DNA of 64,000 nt from Roseospirillum parvum (GCF_900100455.1 NZ_FNCV01000004.1:1-64000), one strand, 5' to 3'. Positions 37,938 to 48,419 are shown, numbered from the stretch's first letter. Numbers and translations are program-made. The notes: generated by a model not told the origin, from the letters alone.

Positions 37938-40880
37938 ATGACGACGGCGGTACCTCCCCGCCCATCGGGGGCTGAGGCCCCCACTCCCGAAGCCATCGGG
38001 GAGATTCTGCGCACCGCCTTCGCGGCGGTGGCGGAGGGGGTTGTCGTGCTCGACCCGGAGGGCAACTTCGTTGTCTTCAACCCGGGGGCGGAAAGCCTGT
38101 TCGGCCATCGCGGGCCCAGCGTGATCGGCCAGAGCGTGGACCTCATCCTGCCCGATCACACCGGTGGCATCCACCTGTTCGCCGGCGGCGATCCGGCGGC
38201 CGGGCCGATCAAGGCGGGGCGGCGTTTCGTGCCCTGCCTGCGGCGCGACGGCTCGACCTTCACCGCCGAGCTGCACCTGTCCACGGCGCCGATGGGCAAC
38301 CAGCGCCTGCTGATCGCGGCGGTGCGCGACGCGGTGGTCTTCTCGAGCGCCCGCGACATGTGCGACGACGCCGAGGAGCGGCTGAGCTCGCTGACCGCGA
38401 CCATGCCGGGCATCGTCTTCCAGCGGGTCATGCAGGTGGACGGCACCATCTACTACCCCTTCTTCTCGGCCGCCGTGCGCGACCTGATCGGCTACGACCC
38501 CGACGAGATGCCGATCAACCAGGAAGGCTATCCGGACGCCATCCACTGGGCCGACCGCCAGGACTATCTGGCCGCCATCCGCCGCTCGGCCCGGCACATG
38601 GTGCCGATGCAGGAGGAATTCCGCGTCATCACCCGCCATGGCGAGGTGCTCTGGCTGCGCGGCACCTCGCGCCCGGCCCGCATGGCCAACGGCGACATCC
38701 TGTGGGATGGCGTGCTGATCGACGTGACCGACAAGGTGCGGGCCGAGCAGTGGCTGGAAATGGTCATGGACCATGCCGCCGACTGCATCATCACCATCGG
38801 CGAGGACGGCACCATCGAATCGGTCAACGCGGCGCTGGTCGAGGCCTTCGGCTACCCGGCCGAGGAGCTGATCGGGGCCAACATCGCCATGCTGCTGCCC
38901 GAGGAGATGGACGGCCCGCCCGACCAGGCCCTGCGCCGTTTCCTGGCCGCCCCCGGGCTGGCCCCCGACCAGGGGGTTCCGCACCACGATGCCCTGGAGC
39001 TGAGGGGCCAGCGGCGCGACGGCCGCACCTTCGCCCTGGAAATGGCGCTCTCGGAGGTGCTGACCGAGGGCAAGCGGCTGTTCATCGGCATCCTGCGCGA
39101 CATCACCGGGCGCAAGGCGACCGAGCAGGCGCTGCACGAATCCCAGCAGCGCCTGGGCAACATCGCCAACAACATTCCCGGCGTGGTCTTCCAGCGCTAC
39201 CAGCGGCGCGACGGCCGGGCCGGCTTCAACTACCTCTCCGACGGCTGCGGGGCGGTGCTCGGCGGCACCGCCGAGGAGCATCTGGCCGACGGCAAGCTGT
39301 TCCTCGAGGCCCTGCACCCGGAGGATCGGGCGACCTTCATTGGCTCGGCCAAGGCCTCCATGGCCAGCCTGGAGTCGCTGGAGGAGGACTTCCGGGTGGT
39401 CCACCGTGACAACGGCCAGATCAGTTGGCTGCGCGTGCTCGCCGTGCCGCGCCGGCTGGACGACGAGACGGTGATCTGGGACGGCGTGGCGCTCGACGTC
39501 ACCGACCGCAAGAAGGCCGAGGAACACATCCGCTTCCTGGCCTTTTTCGACACCGTCACCGGGCTCGGCAACCGGGCCCGCTTCCTTGAACGCTTCGAGA
39601 CGGCGCGCCACAACGCCGAGCAGACCCGCACCTGGATCGCCGTGCTGTCGCTGGGGCTCGACCGTTTCGGCATCGTCAATGCCTCGATGGGCCATTCCAC
39701 CGGCGATCAGGTGCTGGCCGCCGCGGCGCGGCGCATCCAGGGCTGCCTGGGCGCCGAGGACCTGTTGTGTCGGGCCGGCGGCGACCGCTTCCTGGTCATG
39801 CTGACCGGCATCTCGGCGCTGGACGACATCTACGACACGGTGGAGGTGATCCAGCACGGCTTCCTCGCCCCGATCACCGTCGAGCGCCACGAATTCGACC
39901 TCACCGCCAGCCTGGGGGCGGCCGTCTATCCGCGCGACGGGGCCACCGCCGAGGTCCTGATCCAGCACGCCGACGCCGCCCTGCAACGGGCCAAGAGCGG
40001 CGGTCCCGGCACCTTCCAGCTGTTCACCGAGGAAATGGGGGCCCGCGCGGCGCGCACCCTGACCATGCAGAACCGCCTGCGCCGGGGCCTCGACAACCGC
40101 GAGTTCCTGGCCTTCTACCAGCCGCAGATCGACCTGCGCGACGGCCGGGTGGTCGGCATGGAGGCACTGGTCCGCTGGCAGAGCCCCGACGAGGGGCTGG
40201 TCAACCCGTCCGAGTTCATCCCGGTGGCCGAGGAATACGGCCTGATCGACGCCATCTGCGAGCAGGTGCTGTTCGACGCCTGCCACTGGAACAAGCGCTG
40301 GCAGGACCTGGGGCTGGCCCACGTGCCGGTGGCGGTGAACATCTCCGGCCGCCAGTTCCACAACGCCGCCGCCCTGATGGCCTCGGTGCGCGATGCCCTG
40401 GGCCAGAGCGGTCTGGCTCCGGGCTTCCTCGAACTCGAGCTGACCGAAAGCTCGGCCATGTCGGACCCGGAAAACGCCATCAACGTGGTCCGCATGCTGG
40501 CCGATCTGGGGGTGTCCTGCGCCATCGACGATTTCGGCACCGGCTATTCGTCGCTGTCGGTGCTCAAGCGCTTTCCGCTGTCGAAGCTGAAGATCGACCG
40601 AAGCTTCGTCATGGAGGTGACCACCGACCCCAACGACGCGGCCATCGTCTGCGCCATCATCGCCATGGCCAACGCGCTCAACCTGAACGTGGTGGCCGAG
40701 GGGGTGGAAACCCAGGAACACCTGGACTTCATGCACGGCGTGGGCTGCAACAACATCCAGGGCTTCCTGATCTCGCGCCCGCTGCCGCCGGAGGAGATGG
40801 AGCTCTTCTTCTCCAAGGCGCGGGCCCAGCCGACCACCGCCAGCAAGGTCGCGGCCGGCGGGTCGGGGCTCGGGGGCTGA
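37938..40880 (+). CDS. PAS-rich c-di-GMP protein with degenerate GGDRF and intact EAL
   Basis: From ATG 37938 the product has 980 residues and no transmembrane segment. Four PAS units are visible: about 20-130, 140-270 (PAS with WLRGTSRPARMANGDILWDG), 275-400 and 410-530. The GGDEF domain has GGDRF (CRAGGDRFLVML), in which the glutamate needed for catalysis is arginine, so cyclase activity is unlikely, though GTP or c-di-GMP binding may remain. The EAL domain is canonical, with GMEALVRW, LELELTESS, AIDDFGTGYSSLSVLKRFPL and [12 protein letters not shown], so it probably degrades c-di-GMP. Another in-frame ATG lies at 37713, but that leader is Arg-rich and unlike protein. The J-domain gene follows after 8 bases. 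Confidence 0.9.
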   Translation: MTTAVPPRPSGAEAPTPEAIGEILRTAFAAVAEGVVVLDPEGNFVVFNPGAESLFGHRGPSVIGQSVDLILPDHTGGIHLFAGGDPAAGPIKAGRRFVPCLRRDGSTFTAELHLSTAPMGNQRLLIAAVRDAVVFSSARDMCDDAEERLSSLTATMPGIVFQRVMQVDGTIYYPFFSAAVRDLIGYDPDEMPINQEGYPDAIHWADRQDYLAAIRRSARHMVPMQEEFRVITRHGEVLWLRGTSRPARMANGDILWDGVLIDVTDKVRAEQWLEMVMDHAADCIITIGEDGTIESVNAALVEAFGYPAEELIGANIAMLLPEEMDGPPDQALRRFLAAPGLAPDQGVPHHDALELRGQRRDGRTFALEMALSEVLTEGKRLFIGILRDITGRKATEQALHESQQRLGNIANNIPGVVFQRYQRRDGRAGFNYLSDGCGAVLGGTAEEHLADGKLFLEALHPEDRATFIGSAKASMASLESLEEDFRVVHRDNGQISWLRVLAVPRRLDDETVIWDGVALDVTDRKKAEEHIRFLAFFDTVTGLGNRARFLERFETARHNAEQTRTWIAVLSLGLDRFGIVNASMGHSTGDQVLAAAARRIQGCLGAEDLLCRAGGDRFLVMLTGISALDDIYDTVEVIQHGFLAPITVERHEFDLTASLGAAVYPRDGATAEVLIQHADAALQRAKSGGPGTFQLFTEEMGARAARTLTMQNRLRRGLDNREFLAFYQPQIDLRDGRVVGMEALVRWQSPDEGLVNPSEFIPVAEEYGLIDAICEQVLFDACHWNKRWQDLGLAHVPVAVNISGRQFHNAAALMASVRDALGQSGLAPGFLELELTESSAMSDPENAINVVRMLADLGVSCAIDDFGTGYSSLSVLKRFPLSKLKIDRSFVMEVTTDPNDAAIVCAIIAMANALNLNVVAEGVETQEHLDFMHGVGCNNIQGFLISRPLPPEEMELFFSKARAQPTTASKVAAGGSGLGG

Positions 40881-40888
40881 GCGGCCGG

Positions 40889-41680
40889 GTGCTGACGCAG
40901 CGCTACACCGTTCCCTGCGCCACGGCCTTTGCGCTGGAGGTGCGCGAGGTGGCCCGTCGGCGCGGCGTGGCGGTGGCCGATCTGGCCCGTGCCGCGCTGC
41001 TCACCCTGCCGCCCGCAACCCTGGCCCGCCTGCCCGACCCTGGGCCGCCGGCGGCCGACGACATGGAAACCGTGATCCTGCGCAGCGGTCCGGCGGCCGG
41101 GCAAAGCTGGCATCGCCGGCCGCGCCTGCAGGTGCGTCTGGCGCCCGGGCTGTCGGCCGCCACCATCCGCCGCGCCCTGGCCCTGGCCCTCGATCTGGAC
41201 GGTGGCCGGCGGACGCTGGCGCTGGCCGAGCCGGCGGGCGGCGCGCCCGGGCCGGCGGCGGCGACTTCCAGCGGCGACATCAACGGTGACATCAACGGTG
41301 ACACCAACGGGGGCGACCAGGGGGGGGACCAGGGAGGCGACGACAATGCCCCGCAGGGGAGCGACGACAACACCCCCCCGCAGGGGAGCGACGATAACGC
41401 CCCGGCGGCCGCCCTGAGCGCCCTCAAGGACGAGTTGGAGCGCCTGCACGCCATCGTCGCCGTACTCGCCTTCGAGCCCCTGCCGGGCGGCATCCTGTGC
41501 CGGGCCGACGCCCTGCACGTGATGGGCTTCCCGCCCGGCGCCATCCCCGACGAGCGGACCATGCGGGCCCGCTTCCGCATGCTGGCCACCATCCACCACC
41601 CGGATGGCCCCTATGGCAGCCACCGCCGGATGAGCCAGCTCAATCAGGCCATGCAGGTGCTGCGCGCCGGCCTGCCCTGA
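40889..41680 (+). CDS. J-domain protein with repetitive acidic linker
   Basis: The start is taken at GTG 40889 giving 263 residues, as no ATG lies in frame at a sensible place; the frame is open far upstream in the shadow of the previous gene, so the start is uncertain. The C-terminal about 60 residues resemble a J domain: ALHVMGFPPGAIPDERTMRAR, then the HPD tripeptide in ATIHHPDGPYG, and the LNQAMQVLR helix. J domains stimulate Hsp70 ATPase. Between about residues 130 and 175 is a low-complexity linker rich in Gly, Asp, Asn and Gln built from short tandem repeats. It follows the GGDEF-EAL gene by 8 bases and ends at a mosaic repeat. Confidence 0.75.
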   Translation: MLTQRYTVPCATAFALEVREVARRRGVAVADLARAALLTLPPATLARLPDPGPPAADDMETVILRSGPAAGQSWHRRPRLQVRLAPGLSAATIRRALALALDLDGGRRTLALAEPAGGAPGPAAATSSGDINGDINGDTNGGDQGGDQGGDDNAPQGSDDNTPPQGSDDNAPAAALSALKDELERLHAIVAVLAFEPLPGGILCRADALHVMGFPPGAIPDERTMRARFRMLATIHHPDGPYGSHRRMSQLNQAMQVLRAGLP

Positions 41681-41686
41681 GGGGCG

Positions 41687-42012
41687 ATACCAACCGGCGA
41701 TGAGTAGGACTCATCGCGGTTTGGTATTAGTTGGGGGCTTTGCCCCCAAACCCCCACCGGGGAAGCAGGGCTTCCCCGGACCCCTCCATTCGTTGGTGAA
41801 CAAACGCTACCTCCGAGCGGAACGCCCGGGGTTTTTTGGTTGCAGGCCAGCTTCGCTGGCCTGCGAAAACAACCAGGGAGTGGCCGCGCGGTCGGAGATC
41901 AATGAATGGAGGGGGTCCGGGGGAGCCCCTGGCTCCCCCGGTGGGGTTCTAAAGGGGCAAAGCCCCTTTCATGCGGACCTTTGGATGAGTTCATCTCATC
42001 GCCGGTTGGTAT
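41687..42012. repeat. Mosaic hairpin repeat, copy 4
   Basis: This 326-bp copy sits in the convergent junction between the J-domain gene and the PPOX-like gene, in the same orientation as copies 1 and 5. It opens with ATACCAACCGGCGATGAG and includes GGGGGC/GCCCCC at about 41731-41745, CCGGGGAAG/CTTCCCCGG, the core with CCTCCGAGCGGAACGC, GCAGGCCAGC/GCTGGCCTGC, CCGGGGGAGCC, AAAGGGGC/GCCCCTTT and the right palindrome ending CTCATCGCCGGTTGGTAT. The right end is altered compared with copy 1 (GCGGACCTTTGG before the last dyad) and a short internal segment is missing after the first palindrome. Confidence 0.9.
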
Positions 42013-42677
42013 CACGCCACCTCCCAGGCCTTCAGGCACGCGGGCACTTCGACCCCGTCGAGGTTGCGCGGGTCGGGCTGGGGCGGCCCGGCCGCCTTGA
42101 GGGCCAGGGGCAGGGTGCCGGCCCAGATGGGCAGGGCGTAGTCGGCCGCGTCGTCGGACGGCCCGTCGGCCCGGATCTTGGCCGATGCCTCGTCAAGGGG
42201 CAGGGACAGCACCGCCGTCGCCTTCAACTCGTTGTCGGTGATCGGGCGCAGGGTCTCCCAGCGTCCGGGATAGAGCGCCTCGATGAAGCCCTTGAGGCGG
42301 GCCCGCTTGGCCTCGGGATCGTCGACCAGCCGGGCCCGCCCGAGCACCATCACCGAGCGGAAGTTGGCCGAGTGGTGCATCGCCGAGCGGGCCAGCACCA
42401 GCCCGTCGAGCCGCGAGACGGTGACGCAGACCTCGGCCCCGGCGGCGGCCATCAGGGTGCGGTTGGTGCGGGCCCCGTGGATGTACAGGTGGTCGCCCTC
42501 GCGCCAGTGGAAGGTGGGGGTGACGTAGGGCTGGCCGTCGATCACCACCCCCACATGGCAGATCGGCACGGCGTCGAGGATGGCATCGATGGTCGCCCGG
42601 TCGTAGTGGCCGCGCCCCGGCTTGCGGCGCAGGCGGACGCGGTCCGAGGGGGGCGGGGCGGGGCTGTCGTGGGGCAT
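42012..42677 (-). CDS. Pyridoxamine 5'-phosphate oxidase-like FMN-binding protein
   Basis: A 221-residue member of the split-barrel FMN-binding group (Pyridox_ox_2-like). It has the RKPGRGHYDRATIDAILDA start typical of this branch, VGVVIDGQPYVTPTFHWRE (about 38-56), LYIHGARTNRTL, SAMHHSANFRSVMVLGRA and WAGTLPLAL near the end. Members bind flavin and some bind heme or nucleotides; real pyridoxamine oxidase activity is not implied. AAGGA lies seven bases before ATG 42677. It is divergent from the aminotransferase-ftsK-asnB run and converges on the J-domain gene through repeat copy 4. Confidence 0.85.
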   Translation of the reverse strand: MPHDSPAPPPSDRVRLRRKPGRGHYDRATIDAILDAVPICHVGVVIDGQPYVTPTFHWREGDHLYIHGARTNRTLMAAAGAEVCVTVSRLDGLVLARSAMHHSANFRSVMVLGRARLVDDPEAKRARLKGFIEALYPGRWETLRPITDNELKATAVLSLPLDEASAKIRADGPSDDAADYALPIWAGTLPLALKAAGPPQPDPRNLDGVEVPACLKAWEVA

Positions 42678-42838
42678 GCCGGGTCCTTGGGCAGGGGAAG
42701 GGAGCGGCAAGTCTGGCCGATCGCGCCCGGCAGGACCAGCCCCCCACCCTTGACGGCGAGGGCGAAAAGCGGCTCTTGTCGGGCAGGCGGGCGGCCCGCC
42801 GCCCATCCCTCACGACCCAGCCCAGGACCCTGCCCCGG

Positions 42839-44059
42839 ATGACCCCGGTTCCCCTCAATCCCCGGCTTTCGGCGCTTGGCGGCTATCCGTTTCCGCGCCT
42901 CAACGCCCTGTTGGCCGACCTTCAGCCGCCGCCCGACCTCGAGCCCATCGTGCTGTCCATCGGCGAGCCGCGCCACGCCCCGCCGCCGTGGGCCGCCGCC
43001 CGGCTGGCCGAGGCCCCGGGCTGGGGGCGCTATCCGCCGGCCCCCGGCGAGCCCTCGCTGCGCCAGGCCATCCACCGCTGGCTGCTGCGCCGCCATGGCG
43101 CGGCGGCGACCCTGGTCGATGCCGAGACCGGCATCGTCCCCGTCTCGGGCACCCGCGAGGCCCTGTTCATGGTCGCCCAGGCGGTGCTCGACCCGGCCGC
43201 CGAGCGGCGCCGCGCGGTGCTCATGCCCAACCCGTTCTATCAGGTCTACCACGGGGCGGCGGTGCTCAACGGGGGCCGTGCGGTGCCCCTGCCCGGGGCG
43301 CCGGGCCGCCCCGGCATCCCCGATTTCAGCGCCCTGTCCGACAGCCTGCTGGCCGAAACGGCGCTGGTCTACCTGTGCTCGCCATCCAACCCGGAAGGCT
43401 CGGTGGCCGACCAGCCGACCTGGATCGACCTGATCACCCTGGCCCGCCGCCACGGCTTCGCGGTGATCGCCGACGAGTGCTACTCGGAAATCCACTACAC
43501 CGAGGCGCCGCCCGCCGGGGCGCTCACCGCCTGCCACGCCCTGGGCCAGGGGCTGGACAACGTGCTGCTGTTCAACAGCCTGTCCAAGCGCTCCAGCCTG
43601 CCGGGGTTGCGCTCGGGCTTCGTGGCCGGCGATTCGCGCTTGGTCGGCGCCCTGACCGCCATCCGCAACTACGCCATGGCCGGGGTGCCGCTGCCCATCC
43701 AGGCCCTGAGCGCCGATCTGTGGGATGACGAGGACCACGTCGCGGAAAGCCGCGCCCTCTACCGGACCAAGCTGGACCGCGCCGAGGCCCTGCTGGCCGG
43801 CCGTTTCGGCTACCGGCGGCCGGAGGGCGGCATCTTCCTGTGGCTCAAGGTGGGCGACGGCGAGGCGGCGGCCCGCAAACTGTGGCGCGAGGCGGCGGTG
43901 AAGGTGCTGCCCGGGGCCTACATCACCCGCCCGGAGGCCGATGGCAGCAACCCCGGGGCGCCGTATATCCGCCTTGCCCTGGTCGCTGAGCCGGCGGCCA
44001 CCGAGCAGGCCATCGAGCGCCTGATCGCCACCCTCGACGAGGGGGCGGACGCCCGATGA
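42839..44059 (+). CDS. PLP-dependent aminotransferase, succinyldiaminopimelate aminotransferase type
   Basis: A 406-residue fold-type I aminotransferase. The start [20 protein letters not shown] is like that of DapC-type enzymes, SIGEPRH gives the substrate-binding region, [11 protein letters not shown] the conserved N-P-x-[15 protein letters not shown] the D-E-x-Y of the cofactor pocket and [14 protein letters not shown] the Schiff-base lysine (about residue 247). It would transfer amino groups from glutamate to N-succinyl-L-2-amino-6-oxopimelate in lysine and peptidoglycan synthesis. The stop overlaps ftsK by four bases, an arrangement seen in other Alphaproteobacteria. Substrate is inferred, not shown. 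Confidence 0.88.
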   Translation: MTPVPLNPRLSALGGYPFPRLNALLADLQPPPDLEPIVLSIGEPRHAPPPWAAARLAEAPGWGRYPPAPGEPSLRQAIHRWLLRRHGAAATLVDAETGIVPVSGTREALFMVAQAVLDPAAERRRAVLMPNPFYQVYHGAAVLNGGRAVPLPGAPGRPGIPDFSALSDSLLAETALVYLCSPSNPEGSVADQPTWIDLITLARRHGFAVIADECYSEIHYTEAPPAGALTACHALGQGLDNVLLFNSLSKRSSLPGLRSGFVAGDSRLVGALTAIRNYAMAGVPLPIQALSADLWDDEDHVAESRALYRTKLDRAEALLAGRFGYRRPEGGIFLWLKVGDGEAAARKLWREAAVKVLPGAYITRPEADGSNPGAPYIRLALVAEPAATEQAIERLIATLDEGADAR

Positions 44060-46521
44060 GTGCCGCCCGCCGCGCCCCCTTCCTGCCCCCCGGCAGTTGG
44101 CCCCGGCTGGCCGCCCTGGGCTGTCGCCTGGGTGGCCTCGCCCTGGTCGGCCTGGGGGTGGCCGGGCTGCTGGCGCTGCTCAGCTACCATCCGGCCGACC
44201 CCTCGCTGAACACCGTGCCCGCCGCTCCCGATCCGGCGACCCAGCCGGGCGACGGGGTGGTCAACCTGATCGGCCGCCCCGGGGCCTACGTGGCCGACCT
44301 GTTGCTCCAGGGCCTGGGCGTGGCCGGCGCCCTGCCGGCCCTGGCGGCGCTGACCTGGGGCAGCCGGCTGGCCGCCGGCGGCACGGTCGGGGACACGGTC
44401 GGCGGCTGGTGGCTGCGCCTGCTCGGGCTGGTCGGGCTGTGTCTGGCCGCCGCCCTGGCGGTCGCCCCGCTGCTGGGCGACACCGGCTGGCCGGTCGATG
44501 CCGGGCCGGGCGGGGTGGCCGGCCGGGTGCTGTTCGAGCAAAGCGGCCAGCTGGCCGAGGCGCTGGGGCTGGCCAGTGGTCTGCGCTGGCTGACCGTGCC
44601 CCTGGCCGCCGTGCTCGCCCTGGCCCTGGTGGCGCCGGTGCTGGCGGTCGGCCGGCGCGAGGTGGACGGAGCCCGCGACCTGTGGCAGCGCGGCCGGGCC
44701 GGCCTGGGCGCCGCCCGGGCGGCGCTGGCCGACCTGCCGGGCACCGGGCGCGCCATGTGGGCCGGCCTCACCGCCCGTCTGGCCGGCGGCCGCCCGCCGC
44801 CGCCGCCGCGCCGCGAGCCGCACCTGGACGAGGACGAGGACACGGCGGAGACCGAGGCGCCGGCGATCGGCGAACCCCCGCCCCGGCGGCGCAAGCCGCG
44901 CCCGCGGGCGGTGGTCGATCCGCCGCCCAAACAGGCCCCGCCGTCGCGCCGCGAGATGGCGGCCCGCCAGGGCTCGCTGCTGCCCGAGCCGGACGGCGAC
45001 GGCCCCACCCTGCCGCCGCTCGACCTGTTGGCCCTGCCCAAGACAGCCGGCCAGACCCGGATCAGCCAGGACGCCCTGGCCGAGAACGCGCGCCTTCTCG
45101 AAAGCGTGCTGGCCGAGTACGGGGTCAAGGGCGAGATCGTCAAGGTGCGCCCCGGGCCGGTGGTGACGCTGTACGAACTGGAGCCCGCCCCGGGCACCAA
45201 GACCAGCCGGGTGATCGGTCTGGCCGACGACATCGCCCGTTCGATGAGTGCGGTGTCGGTGCGCATCGCGGTGGTGCCGGGGCGCTCGGTGATCGGCATC
45301 GAGCTGCCCAACCTCAAACGCCAGACGGTCTACCTGCGCGAACTGCTGGCCGCCGAGGCTTTCGAATCGGCCAAGGGCGGGCTGACCCTGGCCCTGGGCA
45401 AGGACATCGGCGGCACCCCGGTGCTGGTCGATCTGGCCCGCATGCCCCACCTCTTGATCGCCGGCACCACCGGCTCGGGCAAATCGGTGGCGGTCAACAC
45501 CATGATCCTCTCGCTGCTCTACCGGCTGAGCCCGGAGCAGTGCCGCTTCATCATGATCGACCCCAAGATGCTGGAGCTGTCGGCCTACGACGGCATCCCG
45601 CACCTGCTGGCCCCGGTGGTCACTGACCCCGGCAAGGCGGTGGTGGCCCTCAAATGGGCGGTGCGCGAGATGGAAGACCGCTACCGCGCCATGAGCCAGC
45701 TCGGGGTGCGCAACATCGCCGGCTACAACCAGAAACTCACCGACGCCCGGGCCCGGGGCGAGAACCTGAAACGCACCGTGCAGACCGGCTTCGACCCCGA
45801 GACCGGCCAGCCGATCCACGAAGAGCAGCCGCTGGACATGACTCCGCTGCCCTTCATCGTGGTCATCGTCGATGAAATGGCGGACCTGATGCTGGTCGCC
45901 GGCAAGGACGTGGAGGCCTGCATCCAGCGCCTCGCCCAGATGGCGCGGGCGGCTGGCATCCACCTCATCATGGCCACCCAGCGGCCCTCGGTGGACGTCA
46001 TCACCGGCACCATCAAGGCCAACTTCCCGACCCGCATCAGCTTCCAGGTGACCAGCAAGATCGACAGCCGGACCATCCTCGGCGAGCAGGGGGCCGAGCA
46101 GCTTCTGGGCCAGGGCGACATGCTGTACATGGCCGCCGGGGGGCGCATCCAGCGCGTCCACGGACCCTTCGCCAGCGACCAGGAGGTGGAGGAGGTGACC
46201 GCCTTCCTGGCCAGCCAGGGCGAGCCCGACTACCTCTCGGCGGTGACCGAGGAAGGCGACGACGCGCCGCCCATCCTGGGCCTTGATGGCGCCACCCAGG
46301 GGTCGGGCGGCAACGGCGACAGCGGCGATGCCCTGTTCGATCAGGCGGTGGCCCTGGTGGCGCGCGAGCGCAAGGCCTCGACCAGCTTCGTGCAGCGCCA
46401 TCTTCAGATCGGCTACAACCGGGCGGCCCGCATCATCGAGCGCATGGAGGCCGAGGGCATGGTCGGCAAGCCCAACCACGTGGGCAAGCGCGAGGTGTTG
46501 CTGCCCCCGAGCGACGAGTAA
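44056..46521 (+). CDS. ftsK: DNA translocase FtsK
   Basis: An 821-residue septal DNA pump. The N-terminal region has about four transmembrane helices ([20 protein letters not shown] at about 22-41 and others to about 200), followed by a Pro/Arg/Glu-rich linker. The motor begins near residue 330 ([17 protein letters not shown]), with Walker [16 protein letters not shown] (about 471-485), Walker [15 protein letters not shown] and [23 protein letters not shown]. The last about 65 residues form the winged-helix gamma domain ([19 protein letters not shown]) that reads KOPS sites. It overlaps the aminotransferase gene and lies five bases from asnB. Confidence 0.96.
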   Translation: MSAARRAPFLPPGSWPRLAALGCRLGGLALVGLGVAGLLALLSYHPADPSLNTVPAAPDPATQPGDGVVNLIGRPGAYVADLLLQGLGVAGALPALAALTWGSRLAAGGTVGDTVGGWWLRLLGLVGLCLAAALAVAPLLGDTGWPVDAGPGGVAGRVLFEQSGQLAEALGLASGLRWLTVPLAAVLALALVAPVLAVGRREVDGARDLWQRGRAGLGAARAALADLPGTGRAMWAGLTARLAGGRPPPPPRREPHLDEDEDTAETEAPAIGEPPPRRRKPRPRAVVDPPPKQAPPSRREMAARQGSLLPEPDGDGPTLPPLDLLALPKTAGQTRISQDALAENARLLESVLAEYGVKGEIVKVRPGPVVTLYELEPAPGTKTSRVIGLADDIARSMSAVSVRIAVVPGRSVIGIELPNLKRQTVYLRELLAAEAFESAKGGLTLALGKDIGGTPVLVDLARMPHLLIAGTTGSGKSVAVNTMILSLLYRLSPEQCRFIMIDPKMLELSAYDGIPHLLAPVVTDPGKAVVALKWAVREMEDRYRAMSQLGVRNIAGYNQKLTDARARGENLKRTVQTGFDPETGQPIHEEQPLDMTPLPFIVVIVDEMADLMLVAGKDVEACIQRLAQMARAAGIHLIMATQRPSVDVITGTIKANFPTRISFQVTSKIDSRTILGEQGAEQLLGQGDMLYMAAGGRIQRVHGPFASDQEVEEVTAFLASQGEPDYLSAVTEEGDDAPPILGLDGATQGSGGNGDSGDALFDQAVALVARERKASTSFVQRHLQIGYNRAARIIERMEAEGMVGKPNHVGKREVLLPPSDE

Positions 46522-46526
46522 TCGCC

Positions 46527-48419
46527 ATGTGTGGGCTGGCCGCAGTGGTCGACCTCGCCGCCGCCGGCCTGCCCGCCGAGGCCGCCGGGGGGATGGCGCG
46601 GGCCCTTGAGCGGCTCACCCCGCGCGGCCCCGACGGCGGCGGGGTGTGGGCCGATGCCCACTGCCGGCTGGGCCACCGGCGGCTGGCGGTGATCGACCTG
46701 TCGCCGGGCGGCGCCCAGCCGATGGCCGGCCACGGGCTGGTCCTCACCTACAACGGCGAAATCTACAACTACCGGCAGCTTCGGGCCGAGCTTGAGCAGG
46801 CCGGGGTGGCGGTGGCCGGCGACAGCGACAGCGCCGTGCTGCTGGCCGGCTGGGCCCACTGGGGCGCGGGGTTGCTGCCCCGGCTGAACGGCATGTTCGC
46901 CTTCGCCCTGTGGGACGGGCGGGCCCGCGAGTTGATCCTGGCCCGCGACCGCATGGGCAAGAAGCCGCTCTATCTGCGCACCGAGGGGGGGCGGCTGGCG
47001 GTGGCCTCCGACCTGGTTGCCCTGGGGCATGTGTGGCCCGGTGGCTGGTCGCTGGATCGGGCCGGGTTGGCCACCTATTTCGCCCTTGGCTACAGCCTCG
47101 ATCCCCAAACCGTGCTCAGCGAGGCCAAGACCCTGCCGGCCGGCCACATGGCCCGTTTCTCGGCCCGGGGGCTTGAGGTGCGGCGCTGGCACCACCCCGT
47201 CCCCCCGGCGCCCATCACCGACTCCGTCACTGACCCCGGGGAGGCCGCCGGGCGCCTGCGCGCCGCCGTCGACGGGGCCGCCGCCGCCCGTCTGGTCGCC
47301 GACGTGCCGGTCGGCGCCTTCCTGTCCGGCGGCATCGATTCGGCCGTCGTCTGCGCGGCCCTGGTCGCCGGCGGGCACACGGTCAACAGCTACACCATCG
47401 GCAGCGCCGGGGCCGCCGACTACTACGAGGAACGCCCCGCCGCCCGCCGGATCGCCGCGCACCTGGGGCTGGCCCATACCGAGATCGAGATCGACCCGGC
47501 CGGCGACACCGCCTGGGTCGAGCCCTTCTTCGAGGCCATGGACGCTCCCTTCGCCGACAGCTCGGCCATTCCCACCTTCCTGCTGGCCCGCGAAATGCGC
47601 CGCCACTTGACCGTCGCCCTGTCCGGCGACGGGGCCGACGAGGTGTTCGGCGGCTACCGCAAGTATCAGGGCGAGTTGCACGCGGCGCGCTACCAGCGCC
47701 TGCCCGCCGCCCTGCGCCGACGCCTGATCGAGCCCCTGGCCCGCCGCCTGCCGGAGGGCAAGGACTCGGCGCTGATGGATGCCTCGCGCAAGGCGCGGCG
47801 CTTCCTGGCCCACGCCGGGGCCGACCCGGTGGCCCGCCAGGCCGGCTGGATGCGCCGCCTGTCGGCGGCCGAGCTGGCCGCCCTGGGCCTGCCCGAGGCC
47901 GACATCGAAAGCGCCGTCGCGGCCGCCCGGGGAGACATCGCCGACCCCCTGAACGCCCTGCTGGCGGCCGACATGGCCCTGGTCCTGGCCGGCGACATGC
48001 TGGTCAAGGTGGACCGCTTTTCCATGGCCCATGCGCTGGAGGTGCGCTCACCCTTCCTCGACCCGGCGGTGGTCGACCTTGCCGCCGCCCTGCCCGGCGA
48101 GCTCAAGATCCGGCCCGGGGCGGGCAAGTGGATCCTGCGCCACGCCTTCGCCGACCGCCTGCCGGCGGAGGTCTTCGCGCGCCCCAAGAAAGGCTTCGAG
48201 ATTCCCTTGGCCCAGTGGCTTCAGGGCCCGCTGGCCGGGCCGCTGGCCGAGGCCACCGACGCCGCGCGCCTGACAGCCCGGGGCCTGATCGACCCCACCC
48301 TGCCGGCCCTCTGGCGGGACCGCCTGGGCCGCCCCGGCCATGATCCGAGCTGGCATCTGTGGAGCCTGATCTGCCTCGACCAGTGGCTGGCCCGCCATGG
48401 TCCCGTGTTCGGTCTGTAA
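46527..48419 (+). CDS. asnB: Asparagine synthase (glutamine-hydrolysing)
   Basis: A 630-residue class II amidotransferase. The catalytic cysteine is residue 2 (MCGLAAVVD), the glutaminase pocket has RRLAVIDLSPGGAQPM and YNGEIYNYRQLR, and the synthase domain has the PP-loop LSGGIDSAVVCAAL at about residue 269 and SGDGADEVFGGYRKY. The C-terminus is complete. It makes asparagine from aspartate, glutamine and ATP, although homologues also act on peptide or glycan carboxylates. It follows ftsK after five bases, where lolA usually lies in related genomes. It ends at a mosaic repeat. Confidence 0.93.
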   Translation: MCGLAAVVDLAAAGLPAEAAGGMARALERLTPRGPDGGGVWADAHCRLGHRRLAVIDLSPGGAQPMAGHGLVLTYNGEIYNYRQLRAELEQAGVAVAGDSDSAVLLAGWAHWGAGLLPRLNGMFAFALWDGRARELILARDRMGKKPLYLRTEGGRLAVASDLVALGHVWPGGWSLDRAGLATYFALGYSLDPQTVLSEAKTLPAGHMARFSARGLEVRRWHHPVPPAPITDSVTDPGEAAGRLRAAVDGAAAARLVADVPVGAFLSGGIDSAVVCAALVAGGHTVNSYTIGSAGAADYYEERPAARRIAAHLGLAHTEIEIDPAGDTAWVEPFFEAMDAPFADSSAIPTFLLAREMRRHLTVALSGDGADEVFGGYRKYQGELHAARYQRLPAALRRRLIEPLARRLPEGKDSALMDASRKARRFLAHAGADPVARQAGWMRRLSAAELAALGLPEADIESAVAAARGDIADPLNALLAADMALVLAGDMLVKVDRFSMAHALEVRSPFLDPAVVDLAAALPGELKIRPGAGKWILRHAFADRLPAEVFARPKKGFEIPLAQWLQGPLAGPLAEATDAARLTARGLIDPTLPALWRDRLGRPGHDPSWHLWSLICLDQWLARHGPVFGL

